A stretch of DNA of 64,000 bases from Ferroplasma acidarmanus Fer1 (GTDB lineage Archaea; Thermoplasmatota; Thermoplasmata; Thermoplasmatales; Thermoplasmataceae). Below are positions 8,539 through 21,642 of this stretch, in pieces. The notes under the pieces were generated by a model. It did not search any database. It was given only the letters and a program-made list of their open reading frames with translations, and was not told the origin of the DNA. The stretch spans positions 1,116,001 to 1,180,000 of the forward strand of contig NC_021592.1 of NCBI RefSeq assembly GCF_000152265.2. The letters run 5' to 3'. The position numbers were made by a program, and so were the translations under genes. The first letter of the stretch is position 1, and each line of letters opens with the position of its first letter.

Positions 8539-9483
8539 ATGCCTTTACAGTCAGAACTCGTTGATATTAAAAGCAAAGTTTTGAGAAACAATGCACTTGG
8601 AGACCCTGATGAACGGAAAATCCTTGTCTTCCATCCAGAAGAGCTTGTTCCCGGAGCACCATTGCTAATAGAGCTTGCCGGGCTGAACGGAACGCCAAAG
8701 TTGAATAACCGTTTTTCACAGGTACTGAATAAGTTATACAAAAAAAATATGCTGGGCAATGCAGTGATAATTAACCCGGATTTTTCTACAAAATATCATG
8801 TTAACCAGTATACGAACTCTCCAGCCGCAGGCAACTATGAGGATTTTATAATTAAAGAGATTATTCCTTTTATTTCAGAAAGGTATAAAACCGGGAAAAC
8901 TGCCCTTTTTGGAAAATCTTCCGGGGGATTCGGGGCTTATACACTGGCTGCAAGAAATCCAGAAATTATCAATGGATTTGCAGACCATTTCGGTGATAGC
9001 GGATTCGAATATGTGTATATTCCGGATATCCCGGTTACATACAGGGAACTTGGAGATAAAGATATAAATGAATACGTTAACGAAAAATCCCTTAAAGAAG
9101 ACCTCAACGACAATGAAATAAGGACACTTAATATAATTGGCATGTCGGCCTTTTATTCATATAATAATTCTGAATCTGGATTCGACCTCCCATTCGATAG
9201 AAAAACCGGCATGTTCCGTGACGATATATGGGGCCGCTGGTCCAGCTTTGACCCTGCCAGAAATGTAGATAATAATATTGAGAACCTGAAAAAACTCGAC
9301 GCAATTTATCTTGATGTCGGGATTAAGGATGAATATAACCTGTATATGGGGATGAGGTCTCTGCATAGAAAGATGGAAAATTTCAATATAAGCCACAGGT
9401 ATAATGAGTTTGATGGCGGCCATTTTTACAACACGCCAAGGTATGAGGAATCACTTCCGTTTCTTGTTGAAAAATTGAGTTAA
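8539..9483 (+). CDS. Alpha/beta-hydrolase, putative esterase (esterase D/PF00756 type)
   Basis: 314 residues with the nucleophile elbow 'FGKSSGGFGAY' (G-x-S-x-G, about residues 125-135), and a late 'EFDGGHFY' providing the likely catalytic His; an Asp in 'IYLDVGIKDEYNL' may complete the triad. The order fits the putative esterase family that includes S-formylglutathione hydrolases and enterochelin esterases. There is no signal peptide, so the enzyme is predicted to be cytosolic. Substrate unknown. It stands alone, followed by the convergent PadR gene. Confidence 0.75.
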   Translation: MPLQSELVDIKSKVLRNNALGDPDERKILVFHPEELVPGAPLLIELAGLNGTPKLNNRFSQVLNKLYKKNMLGNAVIINPDFSTKYHVNQYTNSPAAGNYEDFIIKEIIPFISERYKTGKTALFGKSSGGFGAYTLAARNPEIINGFADHFGDSGFEYVYIPDIPVTYRELGDKDINEYVNEKSLKEDLNDNEIRTLNIIGMSAFYSYNNSESGFDLPFDRKTGMFRDDIWGRWSSFDPARNVDNNIENLKKLDAIYLDVGIKDEYNLYMGMRSLHRKMENFNISHRYNEFDGGHFYNTPRYEESLPFLVEKLS

Positions 9484-9584
9484 AATTAATAATATTTTTA
9501 ATATCCCTTGCAAAGGGTGCCGTAACACTTCAAGCGTTTAAGCAGAAATAAAATTAAAATAAATTAATAAATTTTAAAATAATA

Positions 9585-10112
9585 TTATTTGAACGTACCA
9601 AGCTGGCTGTTTATTTTTTTAATCCTGTCCTTTTCCGTGTCATTCAATTTGCTGGAGTTGTCAATAATGAACTGTGCATAATCTTCCATTCTTTCCAGAA
9701 TGGTATCTATGCTGTTTATTTCCTCCTTGCGCTGGTTCCACGGAAATATTGTATCTTTTACTACCTCTTTTCCCTTCTCTGTTGCCTTGTAGTATTTTTT
9801 ATTGTTGTCTTCCCTCATTTCAAGATAGCCTTCTTCATACAATTTTCTCAGTGCAGGATATATGACTCCGGGTGATGGCACCCATCTTCCTTCTGTTCTC
9901 CGGTCTACTCTGTCTATTACATCCACACCTGTTATCTCCTCACTGGAAGCCATATTAAGTATGAGATATTTCAATCCAAATCCATGCATTCCACGCCTGT
10001 TTTCTCCTGAACCCATTCTGTGGTGTCCCATATTTCCCATACGATGCCCCATCTCACCATTCATTCCATTGCAATCCTTTTCATCTTTTTCACTGTATCT
10101 TTTTCCATACAT
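9585..10112 (-). CDS. PadR-family transcriptional regulator with Met/His-rich N-terminus
   Basis: Winged-helix regulator; the PadR core starts near residue 47 with 'LKYLILNMASSEEITGVDVI' and includes 'PSPGVIYPALRKLYEEGYL' and a C-terminal helical dimerisation arm. The ATG at 10112 is preferred over upstream starts because a GGTGAT ribosome site lies just before it. Residues 14-43 are packed with Met, His, Gly and one Cys (NGEMGHRMGNMGHHRMG), which could bind metal. Repeated GATATC palindromes lie across its own promoter, so autoregulation is likely. It is divergent from hemL by about 120 bases. Confidence 0.88.
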   Translation of the reverse strand: MYGKRYSEKDEKDCNGMNGEMGHRMGNMGHHRMGSGENRRGMHGFGLKYLILNMASSEEITGVDVIDRVDRRTEGRWVPSPGVIYPALRKLYEEGYLEMREDNNKKYYKATEKGKEVVKDTIFPWNQRKEEINSIDTILERMEDYAQFIIDNSSKLNDTEKDRIKKINSQLGTFK

Positions 10113-10120
10113 ATATATCA

Positions 10121-10170
10121 CCAGATATCTTTTATAGATATCTAAATTAGATATCGATAATAGATATTTA
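10121..10170. promoter_or_regulatory. Repeated GATATC operator upstream of padR
   Basis: Four copies of a TAGATATCTA-like element lie in 50 bases: 10123-10130 (AGATATCT), 10135-10144 (TAGATATCTA, perfect palindrome), 10148-10157 (TAGATATCGA) and 10161-10170 (TAGATATTTA), spaced about 13 bases apart. They cover the likely TATA region and the start of padR and lie on the padR side of the padR-hemL gap. Autorepression by PadR is inferred; an effect on hemL is possible. Confidence 0.7.
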
Positions 10171-10232
10171 AACATTGTGGTTTTTCAGCCAGGCTGCGTA
10201 AAAAAATAAATCCTTAATAAGAATGTAGATAC

Positions 10233-11495
10233 ATGAGATCATCGGAATTATTTAAGGAAGCGCTGGAACTGTTCCCTCTGGGCGTAAATTCACCTGTTAG
10301 ATATTATTCACCTGAACCTGTAATGTTTGCCCAGGGGCATGGTTCGAAAATTTTAGATGTAAATGGAAAAGAATACATAGACTATTCCCTGGGATTCGGC
10401 CCTATGATACTTGGGCATGCAAACCCTGATGTTTCCAATCACATAAAATCACAGGTTGATAAAGGAATCTTATTTGGCTCTATAAGTGAGAATGAAATAA
10501 AACTTGGCAAAACCATAAAGAATGCTGTGGGTTCCATTGAAAGGCTAAGATTTACAAATTCCGGGACTGAAGCCACAATGCATGCCATAAGGCTGGCAAG
10601 AGGATTCACGGGGAAAAAGTACATTGTAAAAATGGAAGGCGGATACCACGGTGCACATGACTATGCCCTGATAAAATCCGGCAGTGGCACCATGACATTC
10701 GGAGTTCCATCTTCTGCAGGTGTACCGGAGGAAGTTTCCAGAACAGTGCTTGTTGGGAGATACAATGACGCTGAAAGCATTGAAAAGCTGTTCAAAGAAC
10801 ACAGGAATGAAATTGCTGCGGTAATTACAGAACCGGTTCTTGGAAATATCGGTGTTATAAATCCGGAGAATGATTTTTTGAACTCTCTACGGGAAATAAC
10901 TGAGAAATATTCATCCCTGCTCATATTTGATGAAGTAATAACCGGCTTTAGATTCGGATTTAAGGGATATCAGGACATTGCAGGAATAAAACCTGATCTT
11001 ACCACTATGGGAAAAATTATCGGGGGAGGCGCTCCTGTAGGCATGTTTGGCGGGCGTGAAGATATTATGGCGCATGTAGCCCCTCAGGGTGATGTATACG
11101 AAGCGGGAACGTTTTCGGGGAATCCTTTGACCATGGCTGCAGGAATTGCAACTCTTGACCAGTTAAAGAGCAAGGATTATTCAGCCATAACTAACTATGC
11201 AGCCAGGCTTGAAGAAAAACTTAACTCATTGATATCTGAGTACAATATTGATGCGACTATCAATAGATGCCACTCCATGTTCCAGATATTTTTCAATAAG
11301 AATAAGGTGACCGATTACAAGGGAGCAACAGCATCAGATACAGAAAAATTCAATAAAATGTTCCATACGTTACTGGAGAAGGGCATATTTTTCCCTCCAA
11401 GCCAGTTTGAAACCGAGTTTGTAAGTTTTGCCCACTCAGAAACTGATCTGGAATCTACCGTGGATGCCTTTTCATCGGTGTTGAAATGCCTGTAA
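10233..11495 (+). CDS. hemL: Glutamate-1-semialdehyde 2,1-aminomutase
   Basis: PLP enzyme of the C5 tetrapyrrole pathway that makes 5-aminolevulinate. 420 residues, matching the family. Blocks include '[20 protein letters not shown]' at the N-terminus, '[19 protein letters not shown]', '[13 protein letters not shown]' and '[16 protein letters not shown]', where the PLP lysine is about residue 261. The stop overlaps the hemC start by 10 bases, so hemL-hemC-hemD form an operon. The hemA and hemB genes that would complete the early steps are not in the window. Divergent from padR. Confidence 0.96.
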   Translation: MRSSELFKEALELFPLGVNSPVRYYSPEPVMFAQGHGSKILDVNGKEYIDYSLGFGPMILGHANPDVSNHIKSQVDKGILFGSISENEIKLGKTIKNAVGSIERLRFTNSGTEATMHAIRLARGFTGKKYIVKMEGGYHGAHDYALIKSGSGTMTFGVPSSAGVPEEVSRTVLVGRYNDAESIEKLFKEHRNEIAAVITEPVLGNIGVINPENDFLNSLREITEKYSSLLIFDEVITGFRFGFKGYQDIAGIKPDLTTMGKIIGGGAPVGMFGGREDIMAHVAPQGDVYEAGTFSGNPLTMAAGIATLDQLKSKDYSAITNYAARLEEKLNSLISEYNIDATINRCHSMFQIFFNKNKVTDYKGATASDTEKFNKMFHTLLEKGIFFPPSQFETEFVSFAHSETDLESTVDAFSSVLKCL

Positions 11496-12343
11496 CAATT
11501 GGCACAAGAAATAGCAAACTTGCACTGATACAGGCAAACAGTGTGAAAGATGCCCTGGAATCCAGAGGTTATGAAGTTAACATAAAGAGCTACACATCTG
11601 CAGGTGACTCAAATAAAAATATTCCATTGTATCGCATGAGTTCTACCGGTGTTTTTGTGGATGAATTGAATGAACGGGTACTGAAAGGTGAGATTGACCT
11701 TGCAGTGCACAGCGCAAAAGACATTCCATCAAATATACAGAAAGGGCTTGAAATCACAGCAGTAACGGGAAGAGATGATTTCAGGGACGTTTTAATCTCA
11801 CGGACACCATTGGAAGAAATGACAGCAGGTTCGGTAATAGGCACATCCAGCATGCGGCGGATCAGGCAAGCCATGACAGTGAATCCAGAAATAACTGTAT
11901 CAGATATCAGGGGAAATATTGATACCAGGATATCAAAGTATACGGAAAAAAAATACACTGGCATCATCATTGCCATGGCTGCTTATAAACGGATGAAACT
12001 GGATATTGAACATTTTATCCTCTCTGAAGAACAATTCCTGCCAGCGCCGAACCAGGGTATAATTGCTATAGTTGGAAAAAGCAATTCCCCCGCCTCCATT
12101 ATATCTGGAGAAATCAATGACAGAGAAACATATAGAGACATGAAGAACGAACGGTTTATCGCTACATCATTAAATCTAGGGTGTTCCATGCCCGTTGGAA
12201 TACTTTCAAAAGATGGAAAAATAAAAACAAGGTTCTATTCACTGGATTCTGATGAACACAGGGATATGGTGTTCAGTGCGGAAAACCTGGATTCTGTTGT
12301 AGAACATATAAAAGAGGGGATAAGTGACTATGGATACTTCTAA
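11486..12343 (+). CDS. hemC: Hydroxymethylbilane synthase (porphobilinogen deaminase)
   Basis: Polymerises four porphobilinogens to hydroxymethylbilane. 285 residues, close to the bacterial and archaeal norm of 290-310. N-terminal '[20 protein letters not shown]', 'HSAKDIPS', 'GTSSMRR', 'IRGNIDTR' and '[11 protein letters not shown]' are the usual blocks; Cys233 in 'NLGCSMPVG' would hold the dipyrromethane cofactor. The gene overlaps hemL by 10 bases and hemD by 14 bases, so the three are translationally linked. Confidence 0.96.
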   Translation: MPVTIGTRNSKLALIQANSVKDALESRGYEVNIKSYTSAGDSNKNIPLYRMSSTGVFVDELNERVLKGEIDLAVHSAKDIPSNIQKGLEITAVTGRDDFRDVLISRTPLEEMTAGSVIGTSSMRRIRQAMTVNPEITVSDIRGNIDTRISKYTEKKYTGIIIAMAAYKRMKLDIEHFILSEEQFLPAPNQGIIAIVGKSNSPASIISGEINDRETYRDMKNERFIATSLNLGCSMPVGILSKDGKIKTRFYSLDSDEHRDMVFSAENLDSVVEHIKEGISDYGYF

Positions 12344-13049
12344 ATACATAATTACTACACGGCCTGGAATTAAATTCAAGCCTGTAAAAACTCAATGCAT
12401 AGATATATTGAATATACCTCTCACTTCCATCCAGGCACGCAATTTTGATGAAAATATAGGTAAGGAATTAATTCAGGCAAAGCCAGGGGTAATAGTGCTT
12501 ACAAGTTCATTTGGAGCCATGGAATTTTTTAAAAATTATTATAAATTTACAGTAAATCCGGATTTTGTAGCAATAGGGGAAAAAACTGCGGGCATAATAA
12601 GAAAATATGCCGGAAATGTAAAGGTTCCAACAGTAAAAGATTCATACGGGGTACTGGACCTGCTTTCAGGGTATGAAAATACAGATATTGCCTTATTCAG
12701 AAGCAATGAATCCAATAATATTATCAGGGAATCTTTAACCAGAAGGGGTGTAAAATACCATGAATATCATGTATACGATGTAATACAGCTGGAAAATACA
12801 GGATTAAAGGACTCATTTCTTTCATCCAGTTGCAATGGAATATTAGTTACATCATCTATGGAGGCGAGGATATTTAGAGAAACTATTGGAACCTATACCG
12901 GTGGCAAAAAAATTTATTCAATTGGGAAAATAACTACTTCCACACTGGAATCACTTGGATATAAGGTATCATTAACAGGAAATTCTGATTTCGAAGCCAT
13001 GATAGAAAAAATAGACAAGGAAAACTGCAATAGCGGGGAATGGATTTGA
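12330..13049 (+). CDS. hemD: Uroporphyrinogen-III synthase
   Basis: Cyclises hydroxymethylbilane to uroporphyrinogen III. The family is poorly conserved; recognisable here are 'YIITTRPG' at the start, 'VLTSSFGAMEFFKNY', 'VAIGEKTAGIIRKYAG', 'GILVTSSMEARIF' and 'KIYSIGKITTSTLESLGY', plus its place after hemC. The ATG at 12330 lies inside the hemC end; GTG 12324 is an alternative. Its last six codons run antisense into the 3' end of the tRNA-Met gene at 13031, so the C-terminal residues may be non-critical. Confidence 0.88.
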   Translation: MDTSKYIITTRPGIKFKPVKTQCIDILNIPLTSIQARNFDENIGKELIQAKPGVIVLTSSFGAMEFFKNYYKFTVNPDFVAIGEKTAGIIRKYAGNVKVPTVKDSYGVLDLLSGYENTDIALFRSNESNNIIRESLTRRGVKYHEYHVYDVIQLENTGLKDSFLSSSCNGILVTSSMEARIFRETIGTYTGGKKIYSIGKITTSTLESLGYKVSLTGNSDFEAMIEKIDKENCNSGEWI

Positions 13050-13105
13050 ACCATTGATCTACGGGTTATGAGCCCGTCGGGATCTCCTGACTACCCTACC
13101 CCGCT
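13031..13105 (-). tRNA. tRNA-Met (CAT), initiator type
   Basis: A 75-base cloverleaf on the minus strand. The acceptor stem AGCGGGG/CCCCGCT has a first A-U pair, and the anticodon stem CGGG-loop-CCCG has three consecutive G-C pairs; both are hallmarks of archaeal initiator tRNA. The anticodon CAT is at 13068-13070 within loop CTCATAA, and the T-arm has GGTTCAAATCC. The discriminator is A and CCA is not encoded. The 3' end lies under the last codons of hemD on the other strand. Confidence 0.95.
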
Positions 13106-13146
13106 GTAATTATGTATTGCAAGAAAGAATATAAACTTTAACGATT

Positions 13147-13704
13147 TCAACTCCCGCCGAAGCTTTCTTCCATCTTCCTGAACTTTAATTCTCCGACATT
13201 TTTTTCAAGATAAGAGTATACGGTTTTGTGCTTTCTTCCCTGCAAAATCATGTTTACCGCTTCCCTTGCATATTGAATTGATATAAAATCACCCAGTATT
13301 GAAACAGTATTTCCACTTATAGAAATATATGTTCCTGTTAATTCTTCAATTATCTCCCTCGTATGCCCCTCTTTTCCTATTAACCTCCCACGTATTTCTT
13401 TTATCCTTTTGGCATCTTTGTTTACAAATTCCTTAATGGATATTACTATGAGTTGAACACTGTCATCAAATAAGAGCATGGCTTTTTCCGGATTGAAACC
13501 CCTTGCTATAGCCTGAACAACGTTTAATGCCATCAGGGCCTTCAATGGATCATTTTTCTGGTATACGGTAACTATTGCATTTTCTGAATCAATATCCAGT
13601 TTGGCTTTGCCTTCTTCTTCTATTTTAGCTTTTACTGTCCCTTCCTTTCCTATAAGCACCCCTATTCTGGCAAAGGGGACTTTAATATTTCCTATTTCAA
13701 GCAT
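13147..13704 (-). CDS. KH-domain ribosome biogenesis protein Dim2/Pno1
   Basis: Binds the 3' end of pre-16S rRNA near Nob1 during small-subunit assembly. Two KH units are visible: a first with 'ARIGVLIGKEGTVKAKIEEE' and a second with 'RGRLIGKEGHTREIIEELTG' (GxxG loops). The ATG at 13704, preceded by AAAGGTGAT, is chosen over an upstream ATG at 13722, giving 185 residues. It overlaps the rio1 stop by 8 bases; the order aIF1A-rio1-dim2 is conserved in archaea. Confidence 0.9.
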   Translation of the reverse strand: MLEIGNIKVPFARIGVLIGKEGTVKAKIEEEGKAKLDIDSENAIVTVYQKNDPLKALMALNVVQAIARGFNPEKAMLLFDDSVQLIVISIKEFVNKDAKRIKEIRGRLIGKEGHTREIIEELTGTYISISGNTVSILGDFISIQYAREAVNMILQGRKHKTVYSYLEKNVGELKFRKMEESFGGS

Positions 13705-14470
13705 GTGTATCACCTTTAACATAACTATAGAGTTCTATAGGGTCACATTTAACCCCTTTTTTAATAAAAAATGTTGATATATTTTTTATATCCCTTTTCA
13801 GGAACTCCAGTGCCATAGGATGTTTTGTGGACACCGATTGCCCAACATCTATGATATATGGGTTATTTCTGTAATATAATATATTATATTCGCTGAGATC
13901 AGCATGGACTATGCCGGCTTTATTATACATCTTCCATATAGCCTCCCTCAATTTAACATAAATTTCATCAAAACCTCCATTGAGATCTTTAATTTGCAAT
14001 GCTGGCCCTTTAGAACTCCCAAGATAGGACATTAGAAGTATATTTTTATAGAATCCATAGGGCTTAGGTGCATGGACTCCAGAATCCCTGAGGCTTTGAA
14101 GATTTGTAAACTCCTTTTGTGCCCACACAAATACAAGATTTGACCGGTTAATTTTTTCCTTATCAAACCGGTAATCACCTTTTATATATTCCATGGTATT
14201 GGAAAATTTTAATGTAGACATTTTATAAATTTTAAGCGCCCTGGTAATCCCATTTCTTAACTTAACATTGAAGATCAGTGATTCCTTGCCGCTGGAAATT
14301 GGAAAATCAATGTAATCTATATCATATTTTTTAATAACTTCATAAATAGCATTTAACGTTCTCCTGTCAAATACAAGGCCGTATGTTTTCCTATCAAGAT
14401 TGAGCCTGTTGGAAAATTCATCCGATTCAATTAATTGCTTCAGTGCACTTTTATCGTTCATTGAATACAT
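13697..14470 (-). CDS. rio1: RIO1-type serine kinase
   Basis: Atypical kinase/ATPase acting in late small-subunit maturation. 257 residues with the RIO core: a glycine-loop substitute 'ISSGKESLIFNVKLRNG', the lysine block 'RALKIYKM', the catalytic loop 'GIVHADLSEYNILYY' and the metal loop 'YIIDVGQSVS'. The start overlaps the end of aIF1A by 20 bases; ATG 14461 is another possible start. Downstream it overlaps dim2, so the three genes act as one ribosome-biogenesis operon. Confidence 0.94.
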   Translation of the reverse strand: MYSMNDKSALKQLIESDEFSNRLNLDRKTYGLVFDRRTLNAIYEVIKKYDIDYIDFPISSGKESLIFNVKLRNGITRALKIYKMSTLKFSNTMEYIKGDYRFDKEKINRSNLVFVWAQKEFTNLQSLRDSGVHAPKPYGFYKNILLMSYLGSSKGPALQIKDLNGGFDEIYVKLREAIWKMYNKAGIVHADLSEYNILYYRNNPYIIDVGQSVSTKHPMALEFLKRDIKNISTFFIKKGVKCDPIELYSYVKGDTHA

Positions 14471-14783
14471 CTATAATCTCTGGCAACATCCTGTTACGGC
14501 TAAGGTATAATGCCTGGGTCCTTGTGTACCTGTAAATTATATCTCCCTTTTCATCCTGGAAATCCCATGGTTTCACAATAACAAGGTCGCCTTCCCTTAT
14601 CCACATCCTTTTTTTCATTTTGCCAGGTATTCTGCAATTTCTTGTTGAGCCATCCTCACACATAACGGTAAGGCGTGATGCACCGGATAATTTTTCAACT
14701 ATTCCGTATATTTCTCCCTTTCTTTTATTGGGTGTAATAACCCTCGTAATATTTTCTCCATTATCTTCTATTTTATGATCCAT
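14451..14783 (-). CDS. Translation initiation factor aIF1A
   Basis: OB-fold factor of 110 residues that works with aIF1 in start codon selection. Core blocks are 'KRKGEIYGIVEKLSGASRLT', 'CEDGSTRNCRIPGKMKKRMW' and 'GDLVIVKPWDFQDEKGDIIY', with the C-terminal 'RYTRTQALYLSRNRMLPE'. The TATA-like stretch at about 14810-14822 lies roughly 30 bases upstream of the ATG, consistent with a short leader. First gene of the aIF1A-rio1-dim2 operon. Confidence 0.95.
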   Translation of the reverse strand: MDHKIEDNGENITRVITPNKRKGEIYGIVEKLSGASRLTVMCEDGSTRNCRIPGKMKKRMWIREGDLVIVKPWDFQDEKGDIIYRYTRTQALYLSRNRMLPEIIDVFNER

Positions 14784-15122
14784 ATATATAATACATAATC
14801 ATATGCAGGGATATAAATATAATCCAATTGCATGCACTTTATCTTACCGGAGTATAGGCAAATAGGCCGCACATGCCGTGGGATTAATTTTGGCAATATC
14901 CTCTATTACATTGAAATTCTGGTATTTTAAAGCACATAATAATTTCTAAGCTTTTATATTAGCATTCTCTAGATTAAATATAAAATTACCGGTGGATATG
15001 CAAGAAACAATGTATTCTTCCATGAATATTTCGGAAATTTGCTTGCTAAATTCCGTGTCATCCTATGTATATGTTCGAAATTTATTAAGAAATATTTATA
15101 TATAACTGCTAAATATTCTCAC
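14784..15122. other. Divergent intergenic region, promoters only
   Basis: About 340 bases between aIF1A (minus) and the APC permease (plus). The ends hold a TATA-like stretch for each gene. The middle (about 14830-15060) has no supported ORF, no tRNA shape and no clear repeat; an in-frame extension of the permease back to TTG 15039 was judged spurious. Confidence 0.6.
15088..15104 (+). promoter_or_regulatory. BRE/TATA promoter of the APC permease
   Basis: The stretch AAGAAATATTTATATATAA has a purine-rich BRE followed by a strong TATA box centred about 25 bases before the ATG at 15123. This implies a leaderless transcript starting at or next to the start codon, and supports ATG 15123 over the upstream TTG. 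Confidence 0.75.
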
Positions 15123-16871
15123 ATGGCTGATTCAATATCAGAAAAAACTGTTATCGCCAATAGTAAACTGCAGGATAAGAGGTTAAAGAAGGCATTAAAC
15201 ACATGGGACCTTTACTTCCTAAGCCTTGGTGGCATAATTGGCTCAGGATGGCTTTTCGCTGCTGCAGCATCTGCAGGAACTACTGGACCTGCCGCTATTC
15301 TATCATGGATTATTGGCGGTGTCATAGTATTGTTTATCGCTCTTGTTTATGCTGAGCTTGGAAGCATGATACCCAGGACCGGAGCAATTAGCAGGTATGG
15401 TCACTATTCGCACGGTGGAGTAGCTGGATTGTTTTTCGGGTGGACCTATTTCCTCTCGGCTGTATCAGTGCCAGCTATAGAAGCTGAGGCTGTAATTACA
15501 TATGCGAGTTCATATATTAAAGGGCTATCATATAGCGCTCCGAATCCCATAAATCCATCAGCGACTGTGGCCCTTTTAACCGGACTTGGAATATTGCTTG
15601 CCGCTATACTCATAGTTGCTTTCTTTGCATTAAACTACGCTGGTGTAAGGATAATGGGGAAAACAAATACAGGTATGACATGGTGGAAATTAATAATACC
15701 TTCAATAACTATAGTAATGCTTGCATTCCTTGTTTTTCACACCTCAAACTTCACCTCACCAGCACTCGGTGGATTCCTTCCAGGAAACAACAGCGCAACA
15801 ATATTTGAAGCTGTTTCAACGGATGGGATAGTATTTTCGTTCCTGGGATTCAGGCAGGCGCTTGATTATGGCGGAGAGGCAAAAACGCCGCAGAAATCCA
15901 TTCCGCGGGCAACAATTTTCTCTGTGCTGACAGGTATTGTTGTATATGTCCTGCTGCAGGTTGTTTTTATAGGGGCTATAGACCCAACTAAACTTGCAGC
16001 AGCCGGAGGATGGTTCGGGCTTGTATCATCAACCCCCACCACATATGCAGCCAGTGTTGTAGCAGCGCCATTTGCATTCCTTGCAAAAAGCTCTGGAATA
16101 TTTGCACTTGTTGTCCTGACTTATGTATTATACGCAGACGCATACGTATCTCCAGCCGGTACACTTAATGTATACGCCGGAACTTCAACAAGAACCCTGT
16201 TCGGGTTAGCTGAAATCGGATATTTCCCGAAACAGCTTTCAGTTGTAAGCAAAAAGACCCATGTTCCTGTTCTGCCGATAATACTATCTGTGATCATCGG
16301 TATTATATTCCTTGCTCCATTCCCGAGCTGGTATGCCCTTGTAGGATTAATAACCGGAGCCACGGCATTCACATACATAGTGGGAGGATCAGCATTGATG
16401 GTGTTGAGAAGGGAAGCGGATGCACTGAAAAGGCCATTTAAACTCCCATTTGCCAAAATACTTGCCCCTATAGCTTTCATCGGTGCCACACTTATAGTAT
16501 ACTGGTCAGGATGGCCTACAATACCGTACCTAGCAATAGGAATATTCCTGGGCATTGTGGTTTACCTGATCATACTGGCAACACACAAAGTGGAGAACGT
16601 ATTCACGAAAGAAAATATCAAAGCTGGATGGTGGGTACCTGGATTTATACTGGTCTTAACGCTTTTATCATACCTTGGAGAAGGAGACTATGGGGGAACA
16701 AATACTCTTCCATACCCATATGACTTTGTTGTGGTAATAATAGTAGCCATTATATTCTATCTGATATCCATAAGGTCTGGCTACAGGACAGAGGAAATAA
16801 GCGATATAATAGAATCAGGAACACAGTATATCCAGGAAGAGGATGTTACCACTACCGCAGGGCAAAAATAA
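15123..16871 (+). CDS. Amino acid permease (APC superfamily)
   Basis: Membrane carrier of about 582 residues with 12-14 hydrophobic helices. Helix 1 has the APC signature 'FLSLGGIIGSGWLFAAAASA', and helix 2 ends in 'ELGSMIPRTGAISRYGHYSHG'; 'GFRQALDYGGEAKTPQKSIPRA' is the conserved cytosolic block. The ATG at 15123 is preferred because a TATA box sits 25 bases upstream. Substrate cannot be told from sequence, but the protein resembles amino-acid:proton symporters of thermoacidophiles. It is monocistronic, followed by a T-rich tract. Confidence 0.9.
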   Translation: MADSISEKTVIANSKLQDKRLKKALNTWDLYFLSLGGIIGSGWLFAAAASAGTTGPAAILSWIIGGVIVLFIALVYAELGSMIPRTGAISRYGHYSHGGVAGLFFGWTYFLSAVSVPAIEAEAVITYASSYIKGLSYSAPNPINPSATVALLTGLGILLAAILIVAFFALNYAGVRIMGKTNTGMTWWKLIIPSITIVMLAFLVFHTSNFTSPALGGFLPGNNSATIFEAVSTDGIVFSFLGFRQALDYGGEAKTPQKSIPRATIFSVLTGIVVYVLLQVVFIGAIDPTKLAAAGGWFGLVSSTPTTYAASVVAAPFAFLAKSSGIFALVVLTYVLYADAYVSPAGTLNVYAGTSTRTLFGLAEIGYFPKQLSVVSKKTHVPVLPIILSVIIGIIFLAPFPSWYALVGLITGATAFTYIVGGSALMVLRREADALKRPFKLPFAKILAPIAFIGATLIVYWSGWPTIPYLAIGIFLGIVVYLIILATHKVENVFTKENIKAGWWVPGFILVLTLLSYLGEGDYGGTNTLPYPYDFVVVIIVAIIFYLISIRSGYRTEEISDIIESGTQYIQEEDVTTTAGQK

Positions 16872-17023
16872 TTTTTTTTTAATAATTACAATTTAATATA
16901 TTTTACTTTTTTTACGTTTAAATTTCTATGATATTTTATACTGGCATTGAACGGCACTCAAAATTTATATAAATTAATTAAGAAACTTATTTCAGGATAT
17001 TATAAATTAAAACTTTAAAAAAT

Positions 17024-17455
17024 TTATCTCTGCTTTATTATTACATTTTTTATTTTAAAGTACCTGGAAATAGCATCCCTCATTAATTTTATGTTTCTGC
17101 TATCTTTGCCGATAGCTTTCCCTATATTTTCCGGCGCTATTCCTACAAAAATGTTTGTTATATTGTCCTTCCATATGAGATTAATCTCATTTACCCCATA
17201 CCTGTAAAATAAATTCTTTGTAAATGTTAGAAGGTCAGGGGAAAACTCTGCCATGACTATCCTTTTGTTGATCTTTGCTTTTAAATCTGCAATTATATTT
17301 TCATGTTTTTTAAAAATATCTGCCAGTTTGTGCTCACCTACAACAAAGAGGACCATCTCTTCGTTTTCAAGGCATTCAAATACGTTAGTTCTAGTATAGC
17401 TTTCAAATAATTTTATAAATCCTATTGTCTGATTATCCAGTGTTATTTCATTCAT
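17024..17455 (-). CDS. nusA: NusA-like KH-domain transcription factor
   Basis: 143 residues corresponding to the two KH domains of NusA, without the bacterial N-terminal and S1 parts, as normal in archaea. Recognisable blocks are 'YTRTNVFECLENEEMVLFVV', the 'VEFS-D'-like 'MAEFSPDLLTFTKNLF' and 'APENIGKAIGKDSRNIKLM' (GxxG loop). It follows rpoA2 by 9 bases, its conserved place. Many archaea have rpl30e between rpoA2 and nusA; here the gap is too small for it. Confidence 0.88.
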   Translation of the reverse strand: MNEITLDNQTIGFIKLFESYTRTNVFECLENEEMVLFVVGEHKLADIFKKHENIIADLKAKINKRIVMAEFSPDLLTFTKNLFYRYGVNEINLIWKDNITNIFVGIAPENIGKAIGKDSRNIKLMRDAISRYFKIKNVIIKQR

Positions 17456-17464
17456 GGTATCCCT

Positions 17465-21638
<4,174 letters not shown>

Positions 21639-21642
<4 letters not shown>

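Noticed and set aside
15039-15122. 28-codon upstream extension of the APC permease
   Set aside because: It would start with TTG upstream of a strong TATA box that is 25 bases before ATG 15123.
17456-17464. rpl30e between rpoA2 and nusA
   Set aside because: Only 9 bases separate the two genes, so the gene common here in other archaea is absent from this position.
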